From NCBI GenBank assembly GCA_028753945.1, contig JAPNXP010000001.1, forward strand, positions 2,036,501 through 2,100,500: a DNA stretch of 64,000 nucleotides. Reading direction: 5' to 3'. The DNA comes from Hexactinellida sp. DTS-2022 (Eukaryota; Porifera; Hexactinellida). The translations under genes and the position numbers were made by a program. This document shows positions 32,350 to 44,381 of this stretch, one piece after another; the first letter of the stretch is position 1, and each line of letters opens with the position of its first letter. The notes beneath the pieces are model-generated. The model did not search any database and was not told the DNA's origin. It was given only the letters and a program-made list of their open reading frames with translations.

Positions 32350-34545
32350 TAATTCATTAATCTAGCCATTTCGTTTAGAGGGGCGGTCGTAGAGGTAGAT
32401 GGCGTCTTAGAGAGCGCTGCAAGCCGTAAGCTACTTATAGACATAATACGAAAGTTGAACGATCGGGGTCATGCGCTGGATATGGGATGCCGCGATTTTG
32501 ATCGGATCGTAAATGTGTCCTTATCCAATACCGGCGGTGCTTACACATCCGAGACGGATAGAGACGAGCTAGAACCCTTTGAGAGATCAATAGCATACAC
32601 CCAGCAGAGGGGGTGCAAAAGAGGGCGCTGGCATAGAGGCAATGCACAACCACCTCGACACAAGTCAGCATGCTATATCTGCGGAGAGGATCACCAATGG
32701 CGTTATGCACCAAGAAGTGCTGCCCAGTGTGTGGGAACTGAGAACATTCCATTAGCGATTGTCCTAAGTGAAAAGGTGGTGCCCCCAGGAACAGCATAAT
32801 GCAAGTAAAGGTGGCTGATGCGACCAGGGTTTGATACATAAATTTTTCCTGGGGGGGACTTTCCTAGAAACAGACTGTTCCCTTGGATGAAGGAGCAGCA
32901 TATACATGTATAGGCCAAAATTAAGACAATTCATGGGATGGGGGCATCTTTCCTGGGGGGGGGGGTAACTTTTGTTGGGGAGGGGGGGAATCCCATGGCC
33001 CCCCTCTGTATCACACCCTGGCGACTGTGGAGATGATCTTAGACTCTGGCCACAGACCATCGGTTATTGACTTGGGAACTATTCGGGACTTGGGTCTGTA
33101 AAATCAGATCAACAGGCGAGTAGGCATGGTTTATGGCGTTAGAAAAAAATCCAGTGGAACTAATTGGGAATATTACATTGGAAATTGACATAGAGACAAT
33201 CAAGTAACCCGTCATACTTTTGGGGTGTTGCGTGACAACATCAAAACCCGTATTCTAGAGAGGGATCTACTCAAGAAATTTGGATCCACTGAATTTAACT
33301 GGGACACTCATCGAGTGCGATTGGGCACGGTCTGGAAGGACACCCGGGAAGTTCTCAAAGGCGGAGACGCCCAGTCACGTTCGGCAGTTTCGGCTCTTGA
33401 GTGCCATCATGACTCACAAGGGCACGGAAGGAAATCGGCAACCCGAGACTACGGTAGAGGGGCGCAAGAAGGGGTTTCTATCAACTCGGATCTACCCGAA
33501 AAGCAAAAAGATGACTAACCTCCCTTGTTAACGAATTCGCCGATGTGTTTGCTGAAAAGCAGAGCGACCCGAGAGCGAAGATTGCACGCTTGTTCCTAGA
33601 GTTAGAAGATCTGGATTACGAAGTTCGGTACTTAAAGGGAATCCACAACAGTGCAAGCATATTTTCTTTCGAGACTTGAGTGCAGAGTTTATGAACGAGT
33701 TAATGACGAGTAACAATTTTTCGACAGATTCGTTTACAACTTTCCTGACGGTTACTCCCTCTTGGAGGAAATTCGAGCGGCGCAAAGCACCGACCCGTCG
33801 ATCAGTTGTGCAGTCAAGCAGTCAAGCAGTTATACGCATGAGATCTCATTTAATACGGACGCTACCGCAATCAGAAACTCGTTATTGCGAATAATATGGT
33901 GACCCGCGTCAATTGCAGATCGGTTGCAGGAGATAGTCTTTAGTCGCATACACAATGGTTCTCACTCGGGCTCTAGGAGGACTCTCTACATTCAGAAGCA
34001 GCAGTTTATCTGGAACGGAATGCTCGGAAGTTCTGTAGCAAATGTAGTATTTACCAGCGGGAGAAGGGAAAATGCAAGGTCGGAGAGCCTCTGGAACCCA
34101 ATCGATCCGCCCACAAGCCCCATCAGAATGTTGCTTTCAACTTAGCAACCTTGCTATGGGGTAGTGAACAACATCGGTATTTCTTGCTAATGACCGATCT
34201 GTTTTCTAAATGGGTTGAAATCGCACCCATGCGGGACCAGACTGCCAGTTCCATCCTAACCGCGCTCAACACATTTTGCATTTATAGGCACGGACCTCTC
34301 GAAGCTTTCCTCTCCGATGTGAATGGGACAATGATTAGGCAGGCACTGGATGCGCTAGGTGTGAAGAAATTTCGCTCATCTCCTTACCATCCGCAAGGCG
34401 ACGGGCAGGCGGAGCGTAGTATGCAGTCGGTAAAGCAGAATTTAAGATGTATCCTCTCCGAGCGCCGATTGGAGAAAGAATGTTGGCCTTCAGTCCTAAA
34501 AGAAGTCGCATATTCGATGAATACTCTGCCAAATGCAGGTACGTG
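32350..34545 (+). pseudogene. Second Ty3/Gypsy-like retrotransposon remnant (gag-pro-RT/RH-int)
   Basis: Plus-strand fragments in retroelement order. At 32455-32800 is a gag-like end with two zinc knuckles in different frames (CYICGEDH; CCPVCG). At 33027-33335 is an aspartic protease with a DSG active-site motif, split from gag by a 196-bp MITE. At 33520-33700 are short pieces of reverse transcriptase start (NEFADVFAEK) and RNase H end, with the middle deleted. At 33900-34545 is an integrase with an N-terminal zinc region and a core whose acidic residues appear in LLMTDLFSKW, LSDVNGT and HPQGDGQAERS. Several frame changes occur and no LTRs were recognised. Its base composition is richer in G and C than the surroundings, suggesting fairly recent arrival. 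It is a dead copy. Confidence 0.78.
32825..33020. mobile_element. G-rich MITE, CAGGGTTTGATACA ends, exact 5-bp TSD
   Basis: 196 bp. CAGGGTTTGATACA and TGTATCACACCCTG are inverted. GCGAC lies at 32820-32824 and 33021-33025. Removing the insert and one GCGAC restores an uninterrupted protease frame leading to the DSG motif, which fixes the boundaries. Confidence 0.8.
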
Positions 34546-35110
34546 AAATACCCCTTTTCATATTATGCATGGTGTGGGACGGTCCCAAACCCTAGACCAT
34601 GCATAGAGGAAGAAGCCCATCAACGTTACTTACATAGTATCTCCTAGTCAAGTACCACTGTAGCACTAGGTTAACCTCAACACAACTAGGTACATAAAGT
34701 AGCTTTGTTTTAAGTTTCAATTTATTCTGATCATTACTCATCCCTCTAGACTCTAGAGTCTAGACCAAATAATATCATGCCATGTCAACGTTTATTCACT
34801 TTAATTCCTAGAGCCCCCACTCTGATGACGGAATTCCAGACTGACTGATCAAAATTGACTCGTGTAAACATTTCAGAAATGTGTTTCGGAAGCTAACTGC
34901 CCTTTGACAGTTGGAATTCCAAATTTAAAATCATTTTTGATGATGTCATCATCTCCTGTTGTTAAGAATTATTTGGAAGTCCGAGATAATTAATATTTAT
35001 TTAATAAGTATATGTTATCATACAATTAATTAATTAATTAATTTAGCATTAACACCCACAGTTAATTTAATTAAGTCAAACAAATTTAATTATATTATTT
35101 AATTTGAGGT
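34546..35110. other. No gene recognised
   Basis: Short inverted words ('tatgcatggt'/'accatgcata' near 34564-34605) and AT-rich sequence only. Confidence 0.3.
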
Positions 35111-35111
35111 G

Positions 35112-35725
35112 CATGCACTTGTCAGAATTTTGTTGATGTCATTTGTTAGAATTATCCTAACTGTCACATGTCAGATGGTTTAGGACTGCTGTCACTTGTC
35201 AGAATGGTTTTTAGTACTGTCAATTGTCAAATGGTTTTTTAGACTGCTTTCACTTGCCAGAATGGTTTTAAGACTACTGTCACTTGTCAGAATGGTATTT
35301 AGGACTGCTGTCACTTGCAGGCATGGGGTCAAGCTCCAAAGGGCTTAAATCCTTTGGACTTAAGCCCATTTTTGAGAGGGCTTAAATCCGGACTTAAGTC
35401 CTCCTTTAATAAAAGGGCTTAAGTCCGGACTTGGACTTAAGCCCTTTATAGATGAGCTTCAAGCCCTTTTCAAGCCCTTTTTCAAGCTCTTTTCAAGGCA
35501 CTTATTCAATAAAATACGGTATGGATTTCTAAATAATTAGAGTAAAGACTTAAGTCCGGACTTAAGCCCTATATTAAGGGCTTGAGCTTGGACTTAAGCC
35601 CTTTTTGAAAAAGGGCTTAGAAAAAGGGCTTGGGCTTAAGCCCTTCTGATAAGGGATGGGCTTGGACTTAAGCCCTTTTGAAAGGGCTTTACCCCATGTC
35701 TGGACTCACTTGTCAGAATAGTTTT
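35112..35725. repeat. ~37-bp minisatellite (GTCACTTGTCAGAATGGTTT) with nested MITE
   Basis: About six degenerate units of 'gactgctgtcacttgtcagaatggtttttag' from 35112 to 35317, resuming at 35704. The break is the MITE at 35318-35703. Confidence 0.65.
35318..35703. mobile_element. hAT-like foldback MITE of AAGGGCTTAAGTCC words
   Basis: The ends CAGGCATGGGGTcAAGC and 'GGGCTTTACCCCATGTCTG' are imperfect inverses. The interior is made of 'aagggcttaagtccggacttaa' in both orientations. TCACTTG lies at both sides (right copy offset by 2-3 bp). CAGG ends suggest hAT. Confidence 0.65.
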
Positions 35726-36119
35726 TAGTGTGCTTCTTCTAGTAAACGTTATAGTAGGGTCCTACTATAGTTTAATACTATAAATGCACAGTATTGAAAT
35801 CGTTTTGATATTTCTAGATTATTCTTGAAACTCTGGCTAAGACCAATTTTTTGCGTTTTTCCCCCAAATAAGTTGTGTAAAATGGAACCAACAACATAAA
35901 GTTTCATTTGAGTGTGTACTTCCTTAAATGCATTTCGGGCGGCAGTTTCCTAATCTGACAGATTCTCAGGGTTGGAAATGAGGTATATTTTCTCTGATTC
36001 TATTTAAAACTGCTTGATATAGGTCTGGGGTCTTTTCTGTCATTAAAAAATGAATAGCAGTAAAGTGTGCCTTCCTACAGCTATAAAGATAGTCCAGAGT
36101 TGTATTAGTTGAGGAGGAA

Positions 36120-36360
36120 CAATAAAGAAAGTACCATCGAATTGGATATTGGTAATATCAGCCAGTGTATTATACAGCTATTTGTAAATACGCTCCTAAT
36201 ACTGGTCTGATCCAATTTTGATACGCCTAAATCGAAAATTAATGTTACTGTATAGGAGAAGATTCCAAATTTCACGCTCCTAAATTCTAATTTTCCAAAA
36301 ATCATGCTCCAAAAGGAACGTCTCGCACTCCTGGATAACTCCTTGATATCAGCCAAAGGA
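36120..36360. repeat. Family B repeat (AGTGTATTATACAGC), copy 1
   Basis: 'cagtgtattatacagc' and 'atttgtaaatacgctcc' through 'ccaaaaatcatgctccaaaagga' recur at 62565-62755 and within both arms of the 3.6 kb element (about 40558-40735 and 42730-42905). Confidence 0.6.
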
Positions 36361-36559
36361 GTAGTCATTTGATCATAGAAGAAAACCACTGAAGTTTGTT
36401 CACCACATCTAACAGTAAGATTGTGATGCTCTCCAAAACTTATTGTTGACAACATATCCGAAAATTCGATAGCGGTTAGAGGGATTTTGGTTTATATTCT
36501 TCTTCTTGCGCTATACATTGATGATTTCACAATGAAAATCACTATAGTTTCATATTCTA

Positions 36560-36770
36560 CATTTAAAGTAGTCCGATTGGGGGATATCTAACCCTGAGTG
36601 GGGACAGCTGACACTAGGGTGAGTAGTCCGAGTGGGGGACATCTGACCCTGAGGGGGGACATGTGACCCTAGGGCCACTGGTCCGGGGGCACAGCCTGCC
36701 CTAGTGCAATAGGTCCGGGGGACATTATTTGGGGGGGACCGCTGGCACTATGACACCGGCAACACTTTGA
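36560..36770. repeat. G-rich tandem repeat
   Basis: Two to three degenerate units of about 55-60 bp: 'gtagtccgagtgggggacatctgaccctgaggggggacat', with the last ones decayed ('ggtccgggggcacagcctg'). No ORF. Confidence 0.5.
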
Positions 36771-37176
36771 TAGTTTCGTTAGTTATTTCCTTTTCTTTCT
36801 ATTAATGGTGAAAGATAGTAGCTTTAGTGCATCTAGACTATTATATTTATTTGTTATTGAAAAATTAACAATTGATCTTTTTGACTCTTTTCGGCCCGTT
36901 TTGGGCCCGCAGCCCGTGATATACAATAAAGCCCGCACGGGTCGCATCCTAGCCTATAGGTGTATAATTTAATTTAATACCCATACAAAAAAGTGTATGG
37001 GTATTAAATAAAATTATTTGATAAAGATAATATTTCATTATTTCATCCCATGTGCCATAATTCGTTGAAATAGGTGCTAAAATACTTAGATCTAAAATCG
37101 CAACCCCAAGTGCAAATTAGAAGGTTTTCTCCCAAGTTGAATCATTATAATTATCACAAGTTGAACTCGGCACTGT

Positions 37177-37405
37177 AAAAATAATCCAAATTACACCTAT
37201 ATCGACAGCATATTCTTTTGGGGGCACTATTTTGTAGGTTGGTTGATTAATAGTGCCTCCTTAGGATATAGCCCCGTGAAAAAATCACAAATTGCAGCTG
37301 TGCCGACACATGTTCCTTTGGAGACACTATATTTTGGTGGTTGGTTAATTAATAGTGCCTCCAAAAGAAAACGCTGTAGGCATAGCTGCAAATTTGGAAT
37401 TTTTT
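37177..37405. repeat. Two overlapping family A hairpins
   Basis: Hairpin arms containing 'tgccgaca..atgttcctttgg' and 'gcctcc' occur at 37177-37300 and 37290-37405. They are preceded by family A words 'aaccccaagtgcaaattaga' (37103). Confidence 0.6.
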
Positions 37406-37457
37406 CGCCATGTCATGAACGCCTCAAGGTGTTTAGACCCATTTATCAAGTTGTTAC

Positions 37458-38002
37458 TAGTGCTGCGAACTGAAACTGAATTAAAACTGTAACTGAATTA
37501 AAACTGAAATAGTTTTAGCGATTTTCTAAACTGTAACTGTAACTGTAACTGAAATGTACTCGATTATAAAACTGTAACTGTAACTGTAACTGAAATGTAT
37601 TTTTCTCCAACTGAAATTGAATTTCTTCAAATTCAATTCCGGTTTGCAGCACTAGTCAGGCGGCAAAAAATGAAACTATATTATGTTGTCTGCAGACCTT
37701 GGAACCTAGATTAAGCGATTACGATTATTTATTGCATAGAGTATAATAAGGGTTAGTAATAATTAACTAAGGTTTAGTCGTAAAATAGGTGAAAGTTGTG
37801 AATACAAAACTAAGTACGAAATTGTACTGACTGTGGTAAAATTGTAACCGAAATGAAAATTGTAACTGAAATGAAAACTGTAACTGAATTAAAACTGTAA
37901 CTGAATTAAGACTGTAACTGAAATGAAAACTGTAACTGTAACTGAATTAAAACTGTAACTGTAACTGAATTGAATCAAATTTAATTCCAGTTCGCAGCAC
38001 TA
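37458..38002. mobile_element. hAT-like MITE of AACTGTAACTGAA repeats, exact 8-bp TSD
   Basis: TAGTGCTGCGAACTG and CAGTTCGCAGCACTA are inverted ends. GTTGTTAC lies at 37450-37457 and 38003-38010. The interior is many 'aactgtaactg' words. An additional inverted end (GGTTTGCAGCACTA at about 37643-37656) suggests a tandem or internally rearranged pair. Confidence 0.8.
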
Positions 38003-38275
38003 GTTGTTACGGGACAAAGGAACGATTGATGAATTGGAAGTTTGTTTCCATATTAAACCATCTTGAGTTTAATGCCATTAATTAATTATGTATATATACG
38101 TATAATTAATAATATAAATAGTCAATTATTTTAGCAATATTATCTATGATGAGTTGAGTTAATTCAACAAATTCCTTATTTTATTTTATTTGCTTTAATC
38201 CAATGTATAGTCATATATTACAATTAAATAGAATCCAGGTCGAATTCACAAGTTAAATCCATATACAGTCAGGTC

Positions 38276-38459
38276 TGCTTATTATGAACAAGATTTCGTC
38301 TGCTTAATATGAAGATTTTTTATTATGAACAAACCCTACAGTCCCAATTTAACCACTTACATAGGGTTTGTATTAAGTTGAGTTCGCTTATTCTGAAGTC
38401 TCTCTATTATGAACACAATTTTTGATCCCTTGAATGTTCATAATAAAAGAACCTGACTG
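38276..38459. mobile_element. pogo/Tc1-type MITE, TA TSD
   Basis: CAGTCAGGTCTGCTTATTAT and its near inverse ending AACCTGACTG bound 184 bp, flanked by TA on both sides. 'ttattatgaac' repeats lie inside. Confidence 0.85.
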
Positions 38460-38550
38460 TACTTATCGCAAGTTGAAACAATAGAGTAAGAATAACAAGT
38501 CGAATCAAAATGGTTATTACAAATTGAACCAATAGAGTAAGAATTAAGAA

Positions 38551-38973
38551 GCATACTTGCCAAACTTCCAGATTTTTGGCAAAGATTTTGTGAATTGTCC
38601 CGCGTCCCGATTTTAGACACGTTTGTCCCGATTTTTGTACCCTCTATTTCATTTTTGTGACAATAACAATAAAATATTAAGATCTGAGCATTGCTTCTTC
38701 CAATTAGGTAATAAATCTGTAGAATTGACTAGCGTCCCGTTTTATTGACGGGACATCTCGTTTTATGCAATTGGAGCAAGGTTCCTTCCGTTGAGATAAT
38801 CAAATTATTACAATTACTAGGACATCCGTACACGTACATCTAATAGCTATTCATCTAAAACTTTTAGATGATTAGCTACTTCACTTATTTATGTATTAAT
38901 GTTCTTTGTCCCGCCAAACTTCCTTATGTCCTGCCAAAATTCACTCAAAGACTTGCTATAGGTTGGCAAGTAT
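38551..38973. mobile_element. MITE with CATACTTGCCAA TIRs
   Basis: CATACTTGCCAAACTTCC and 'ggttggcaagtatg' are inverted. The interior has 'gtcccgatttt'/'gtcccgccaaactt' words. Flanks are only weakly similar (AGAAG/AGCAAG). It sits in family A-like sequence. Confidence 0.6.
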
Positions 38974-38984
38974 GAGCAAGTCAA

Positions 38985-39405
38985 ATCAAAATTATTATTA
39001 CGAGTTGAAACAATAGAATTAGATTAACACTTTCATTGAATTGAAGTGTTAGTAAACAAAGGAAATTTGCATCTCAGTTGTGGCACAAACTTAGTCCATT
39101 TTTTTAATTTGTGACTGTGAAAAGGTGATAATTTTAATTCTTACTCGAATGCATATAAATGCTATATTCGGGAACTATATATTGTTCCTGTTGTGACAAT
39201 AAATAAGTGTAAATGTGTCCAAAAAATGCAATCAATAATCGTTACCCCATGTGCACATCTGTAACCCATGAGATACCTATCCTGAAAATCTGGGCTCTTA
39301 GTTAAGAAAACTCTGGTCAATGGTGAGGATACAGAAGAATAAGGAACCAAGGCAGTAAGATTAGAACTGGGCCACTATACTATAGTATAGTCGGCACAGT
39401 AAAAT
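38985..39405 (-). mobile_element. Family A fragment, inverted, with one palindrome unit
   Basis: Reading in reverse, 'tctcatgggttacagatgtgcac' (about 39255-39275) and the body to 38985 match family A. A palindrome unit lies at 39366-39402. Confidence 0.65.
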
Positions 39406-39610
39406 GTTAATTGATTTCAAGTTTGATAGCATTTTTGGCAGTTCTAAGTAGTAGTAGTAGTTTACCTAGAAAATAGAATTTAGCTTGAATTACTATAGAG
39501 TTATAGACTATTCTAATAGGTCCTATATGCATCCATGCTAGTATTGCCTTGTCTCGCTCTATCTAACAATACAACTGTATACAACTAACCTAGTTTAAGG
39601 GTGTATTTAA

Positions 39611-42600
39611 GCACTACTATACTAGTACACTTAATAAATAATAATATAGGTTTATTGGATTTATTTTTATTTTTTACATTTATCGAAAATTGGTCAATAA
39701 TTAACCAATATTTACCACAGACTAATAAATATCTATATTTTAACATGAATAAAATGTGATACCTACCACGTTATTTTACGCATTAAGCACTACTATACTA
39801 GTACACTTAATTAATAATAATATAGGTTTATTGAATTTATTTTAATTTTTTACATTTATCGAAAATTGGTCAATAATTAACCAATATTTACCACAGACTA
39901 ATAAATATCTATATTTTAACATGAGAGGAATTCCATGTCAAATCAACCAGTCATTTCACCACTATCAATCGATTTGTCTGTAAATTGCTGTGTAACAAGC
40001 TACTAGCAAGTCTAGACTTTCCTCAAAATCTTAGACCAATCGGTAGAGTGCTTTTTGATTTATGACGTCACAAAATTACCTTTATTTGTTGATTATCCAA
40101 ACATTTTTCGAAATGTTGAAGCACCATCTCACTTCATACTTGTATAACTTTTTGATATAATTATCCAATTCTTTTACTAATTGCTATACTTATGTTTTAA
40201 TATATGGAGAATTCAAATCAGATGGATATATTAAGTTATCAGTTGTTTTATTAGTGAAAATTTGAACTGAAACCAAAACCGGAAGTAGAACCGGAACCAT
40301 GACGTAGCAAAAATGTATATTTTCAGATCTCTTTTATTTTTTGGTTATTTATTGTATGTAGTCTTAAGTCATTGTGTAGAAAATTTCACTATGGTTTCCA
40401 TCTCTTCCCAATGAGTTATTCACATTTTTTGTTCCTCTAAACGCTTTTTATGTGATGCTACAATTTATTAATGTTTTTATAAAACATCATACTGGCTAAA
40501 ACCATACTCTATTTCTATCATATTGATAAATATTTCCTATTTTTATAATTATTATCACCAGTGTATTATACAGCCATTTGTAAATACGCTCCAAACCTGG
40601 TTTGATGCAATTTTTATACGCCAAAATCACAAATCAATGTTACCGTAAAGGAGAGGATTCCAAATTTTCCAAAAATCATACTCCAAAAGGACCGTCTCGC
40701 GCCTCCTGAATAATTCGTGATTATCACTAATTTCAACAGCATTATACAATTGATAAATACATCAGAAATTTGTGGTTTGTGGTATGTTTGACCTCAGATA
40801 CACTACACTTGTAGTATCTTAAGTGCATTAGTATTGTTGCTATGTATTATAGGAATGCAATAGATTAAACTAATGAGCTGTGAAGTTAATATTACAGAAA
40901 CAGCATAAAGTATTCTAGCTTGATTATTATCTATATATTTGCATCACATCGAATCTAAAATTTGAAATCAATTTTTTTCGCTACCTCCCACGGAAAAGCA
41001 ACTTGCGATGGCATTGGAGGTACAGTAAAAAGAGTTACCGCCCGAACAAGTTTACTGCGACCATAAGAAGGTCATATATTATCACCTATTCAAATGTTTA
41101 AACTTTAGTCCGACAACTCCAAGCGCAAGTCTTTTTCCATCAAAATCTTTTCCATTTCCTAACATAAAGTGTCTCATCTGCGAGAGACATTTACAACAAA
41201 GTGAGTTAAATGCTTAATAGATAAAGCTCTTAAATTATGTTGTAGTACACTTAAGGTTAAATTACGGCAGATTCATGTAAAAAAACACATAAATTTCGTT
41301 TTGAAGTAAGATGTTTAATTTTCACATATATAATAGAAGACATTATAGCTATATCGAAACTGAAAACGAAATCGAATTATTTTGAATAAATTCGATTTTA
41401 TGGGGCGTGCAGTTTTATGGTAATACAAAAGTCCCATAGGGGGATTTCTTCAGACTCCACCTGATAAGTGTGTCGATCTCAAGATCATTATTAGCTAAAG
41501 ACATATTATGTGCGATATATCACATAGATCATCGTTATATGCTGTAGGTGACTGGTTTAGAATTTTGATTTGACCTAAATAAAAAAAGTTGCGACCTTTT
41601 GAACTAAAGAAATCATTAAAAAGGTCATGTTTTTTATGAGATATTTGATAAAATGTTTGAAAAATAATTTCAGAGTCATAATTCAAAAATGTAAACCGAC
41701 TACCAACTCCGTACGCTTATAATCTTTCAATATTGATTCTGATAACAAACATTGATGGCCGCATTGCCAAATTACACTATAATATCGACCACCACTTTTT
41801 GAAATCGCCCTATGGGAGATTTGTATTAGCCAAATATTGAAACCGACAAAAAATAAAAAGTATAATATATTGAGACATTTTCTTTTTTGTTTATTGCTTT
41901 GTATCGTACCTTGATCTATTTCTAACAATTACAGATTAATACAAGAGATTTCATTCCCGTGGGGTAATTTAACCTTAATTCTGTTTTAGATAAGATAACA
42001 TCAAAACTATACCATGGACATGTATTTACCATAAATACACTCCAATAAGTGCAACATTTATAGGAGCAAAGCGAATTAGTGACCAATTAGATTACACAAT
42101 AACATAGGAATTCAAAGGAAATTGTGTGACAAAGTCTATATAATCTACACAGCTGCCTTACCTAACTATAAGTGATTATGTCGCATGTACGTATGTATGA
42201 CAAAGATTGGTATATTGGTGTGATTAAAGAAGTATGTGAGGAATATGGTGATATAAAGGTCAGCTTTATGCATTGGGCGTCCTGAGAATAGTTTCTATTG
42301 GCCCTCAACTGAATACGTTTGTTATGTCCCTCAAAATAATGTAATAGACTATATACTCACTCCAAAACCTTCTTCAAAACGTGCAAGGAAGTTCAAAAAT
42401 CTCATTACTGATTTTCAAATGTATCAAGAGATTAAATTGTATAATAATAACGTACTTAATTCATTTGGAAATATATATGAATATTACATCAAAGACAATT
42501 ATTAAATCATGAATTATAAGCTATCTTAAAGTAGGGCCAAAAACAGTGTGACACGACCATTAGTTATCGTAAGTAAGTTCACAGCTCATTAGTTTAATCT

Positions 42601-43580
42601 ATTGCATTCCTATAATACATAGCAACAATACTAATGCACTTAAGATACTACAAGTGTAGTGTATCTGAGGTCAAACATACCACAAACCACAAATTTCTGA
42701 TGTATTTATCAATTGTATAATGCTGTTGAAATTAGTGATAATCACGAATTATTCAGGAGGCGCGAGACGGTCCTTTTGGAGTATGATTTTTGGAAAATTT
42801 GGAATCCTCTCCTTTACGGTAACATTGATTTGTGATTTTGGCGTATAAAAATTGCATCAAACCAGGTTTGGAGCGTATTTACAAATGGCTGTATAATACA
42901 CTGGTGATAATAATTATAAAAATAGGAAATATTTATCAATATGATAGAAATAGAGTATGGTTTTAGCCAGTATGATGTTTTATAAAAACATTAATAAATT
43001 GTAGCATCACATAAAAAGCGTTTAGAGGAACAAAAAATGTGAATAACTCATTGGGAAGAGATGGAAACCATAGTGAAATTTTCTACACAATGACTTAAGA
43101 CTACATACAATAAATAACCAAAAAATAAAAGAGATCTGAAAATATACATTTTTGCTACGTCATGGTTCCGGTTCTACTTCCGGTTTTGGTTTCAGTTCAA
43201 ATTTTCACTAATAAAACAACTGATAACTTAATATATCCATCTGATTTGAATTCTCCATATATTAAAACATAAGTATAGCAATTAGTAAAAGAATTGGATA
43301 ATTATATCAAAAAGTTATACAAGTATGAAGTGAGATGGTGCTTCAACATTTCGAAAAATGTTTGGATAATCAACAAATAAAGGTAATTTTGTGACGTCAT
43401 AAATCAAAAAGCACTCTACCGATTGGTCTAAGATTTTGAGGAAAGTCTAGACTTGCTAGTAGCTTGTTACACAGCAATTTACAGACAAATCGATTGATAG
43501 TGGTGAAATGACTGGTTGATTTGACATGGAATTCCTCATCATGAATAAAATGTGATACCTACCACGTTATTTTTCGCATC
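39611..43580. repeat. 176-bp tandem duplication; second copy split by a 3.6 kb element
   Basis: Unit 1 (39611-39786) and unit 2 (39787-39924 plus 43538-43577) are nearly identical, starting 'gcactactatactagtacac' and ending 'ctaccacgttatttt.cgcat'. Unit 1 is the uninterrupted form and gives the empty target AACATGAATAAA. Confidence 0.85.
39925..43537. mobile_element. 3.6 kb element with 960-bp TIRs and 7-bp TSD
   Basis: GAGGAATTCCATGTCAAATC at 39925 is inverted at 43537. The arms 39925-40884 and 42578-43537 are each 960 bp and look almost identical, so the copy is young or gene-converted. The flanks AACATGA and ATCATGA match the single AACATGA in the uninterrupted tandem copy. The 1.7 kb centre has only broken coding traces. 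On the minus strand, about 41495-41925, lie cysteine-bearing fragments. On the plus strand, about 42190-42510, is a frameshifted stretch with DKDWYIGVIKEV, GDIKVSFMH, FYWPSTEYVCYVPQNN, which resembles the C-terminal module I associate with several invertebrate DNA-transposon proteins. Superfamily not assigned. Confidence 0.8.
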
Positions 43581-43635
43581 ATTTGATAAAAACAACTTTG
43601 CCATTTACTTTGAATGTCTATATTTATATTTTCAG

Positions 43636-43803
43636 ATATAAGGCTAGGCAACCACCCTCCACTTTCTTCGCGAGAGGGAGAAAACTTTCTGGAGAAGATG
43701 ACGACGCATTGAGCCACTTCGGAGGCCATATATCACCCAAACTGATCAGATTGAAATTTATTTCATATCCAGGATGTTTACATATGGATGTATACTTGCA
43801 CAG
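43636..43803 (+). CDS. Exon-like ORF of unknown function (56 codons)
   Basis: An open stretch bounded by a pyrimidine-rich acceptor (ttatattttcag|A) and a donor (CACAG|GTATAA). It is exactly 168 nt with matching phases at both ends, so it could be skipped or included without a frame change. It is richer in G and C than its surroundings. The translation contains QPPSTFFARGRKLSGEDDDA and LIRLKFISYPGCLHMDVYLH. I do not recognise the protein, and neighbouring exons were not found among the flanking repeats. It may be an exon of a plus-strand gene with large introns, or a TE fragment. Confidence 0.3.
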
Positions 43804-44012
43804 GTATAACCGATCTTTAAACATTTTTTGTATTTCTGGTCCGCCCGACAGAGCTATCTCTTAATTATGGATATGGTGTTGGTAAAGGTGTAATTTTAGA
43901 TTATTTGACGTCATCATCAATATAAGGTGTTTCGGAAGTTACCAACCTTTGTGTCTTGGAAAATCCTACTAGCCGACTTCACTTCATTTCAGATAGAAAA
44001 TGAGTCCACATT

Positions 44013-44070
44013 TTACTGCCGACTATACTATAGTATAGTGGCCCAGGATTGAAATCACTGCCTTTATTAT
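44013..44070 (+). repeat. One palindrome minisatellite unit, split array
   Basis: 'tttactgccgactatactatagtatagtggcccag' and a spacer ending 'cctttattattat'. The array resumes at 46277 after the nested block 44074-46261. Confidence 0.75.
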
Positions 44071-44381
44071 TATCAGGGTTTCATACAGGGGGTTGTAGGG
44101 GGGGGGCATTTGCCCCCCCCCTACTCCTTCAAGTGCCCCCTAGAAAAACCACTTACACTACGAAGTTTAATTTATGCCCCGCCTTAAGAACATACATACC
44201 CCAGAGCAGAGCTGCAAATGGGTCACGAGCAGTGACCCATGACCCATGTGACCCATCGAAGGAGTGACCCATGACCCACTGACCCATGGGTCAATGACCC
44301 ATTCATGTATTATCTGACCAATTATATATCCAATATTTGAACTTAGAAGTTACTATAATGTAAATATAATTTAGTTTCACA

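Noticed and set aside
32435..33060. Minus-strand ORFs across the second Gypsy remnant
   Set aside because: Overlapped by clear gag and protease motifs on the plus strand and partly by a G-rich MITE.
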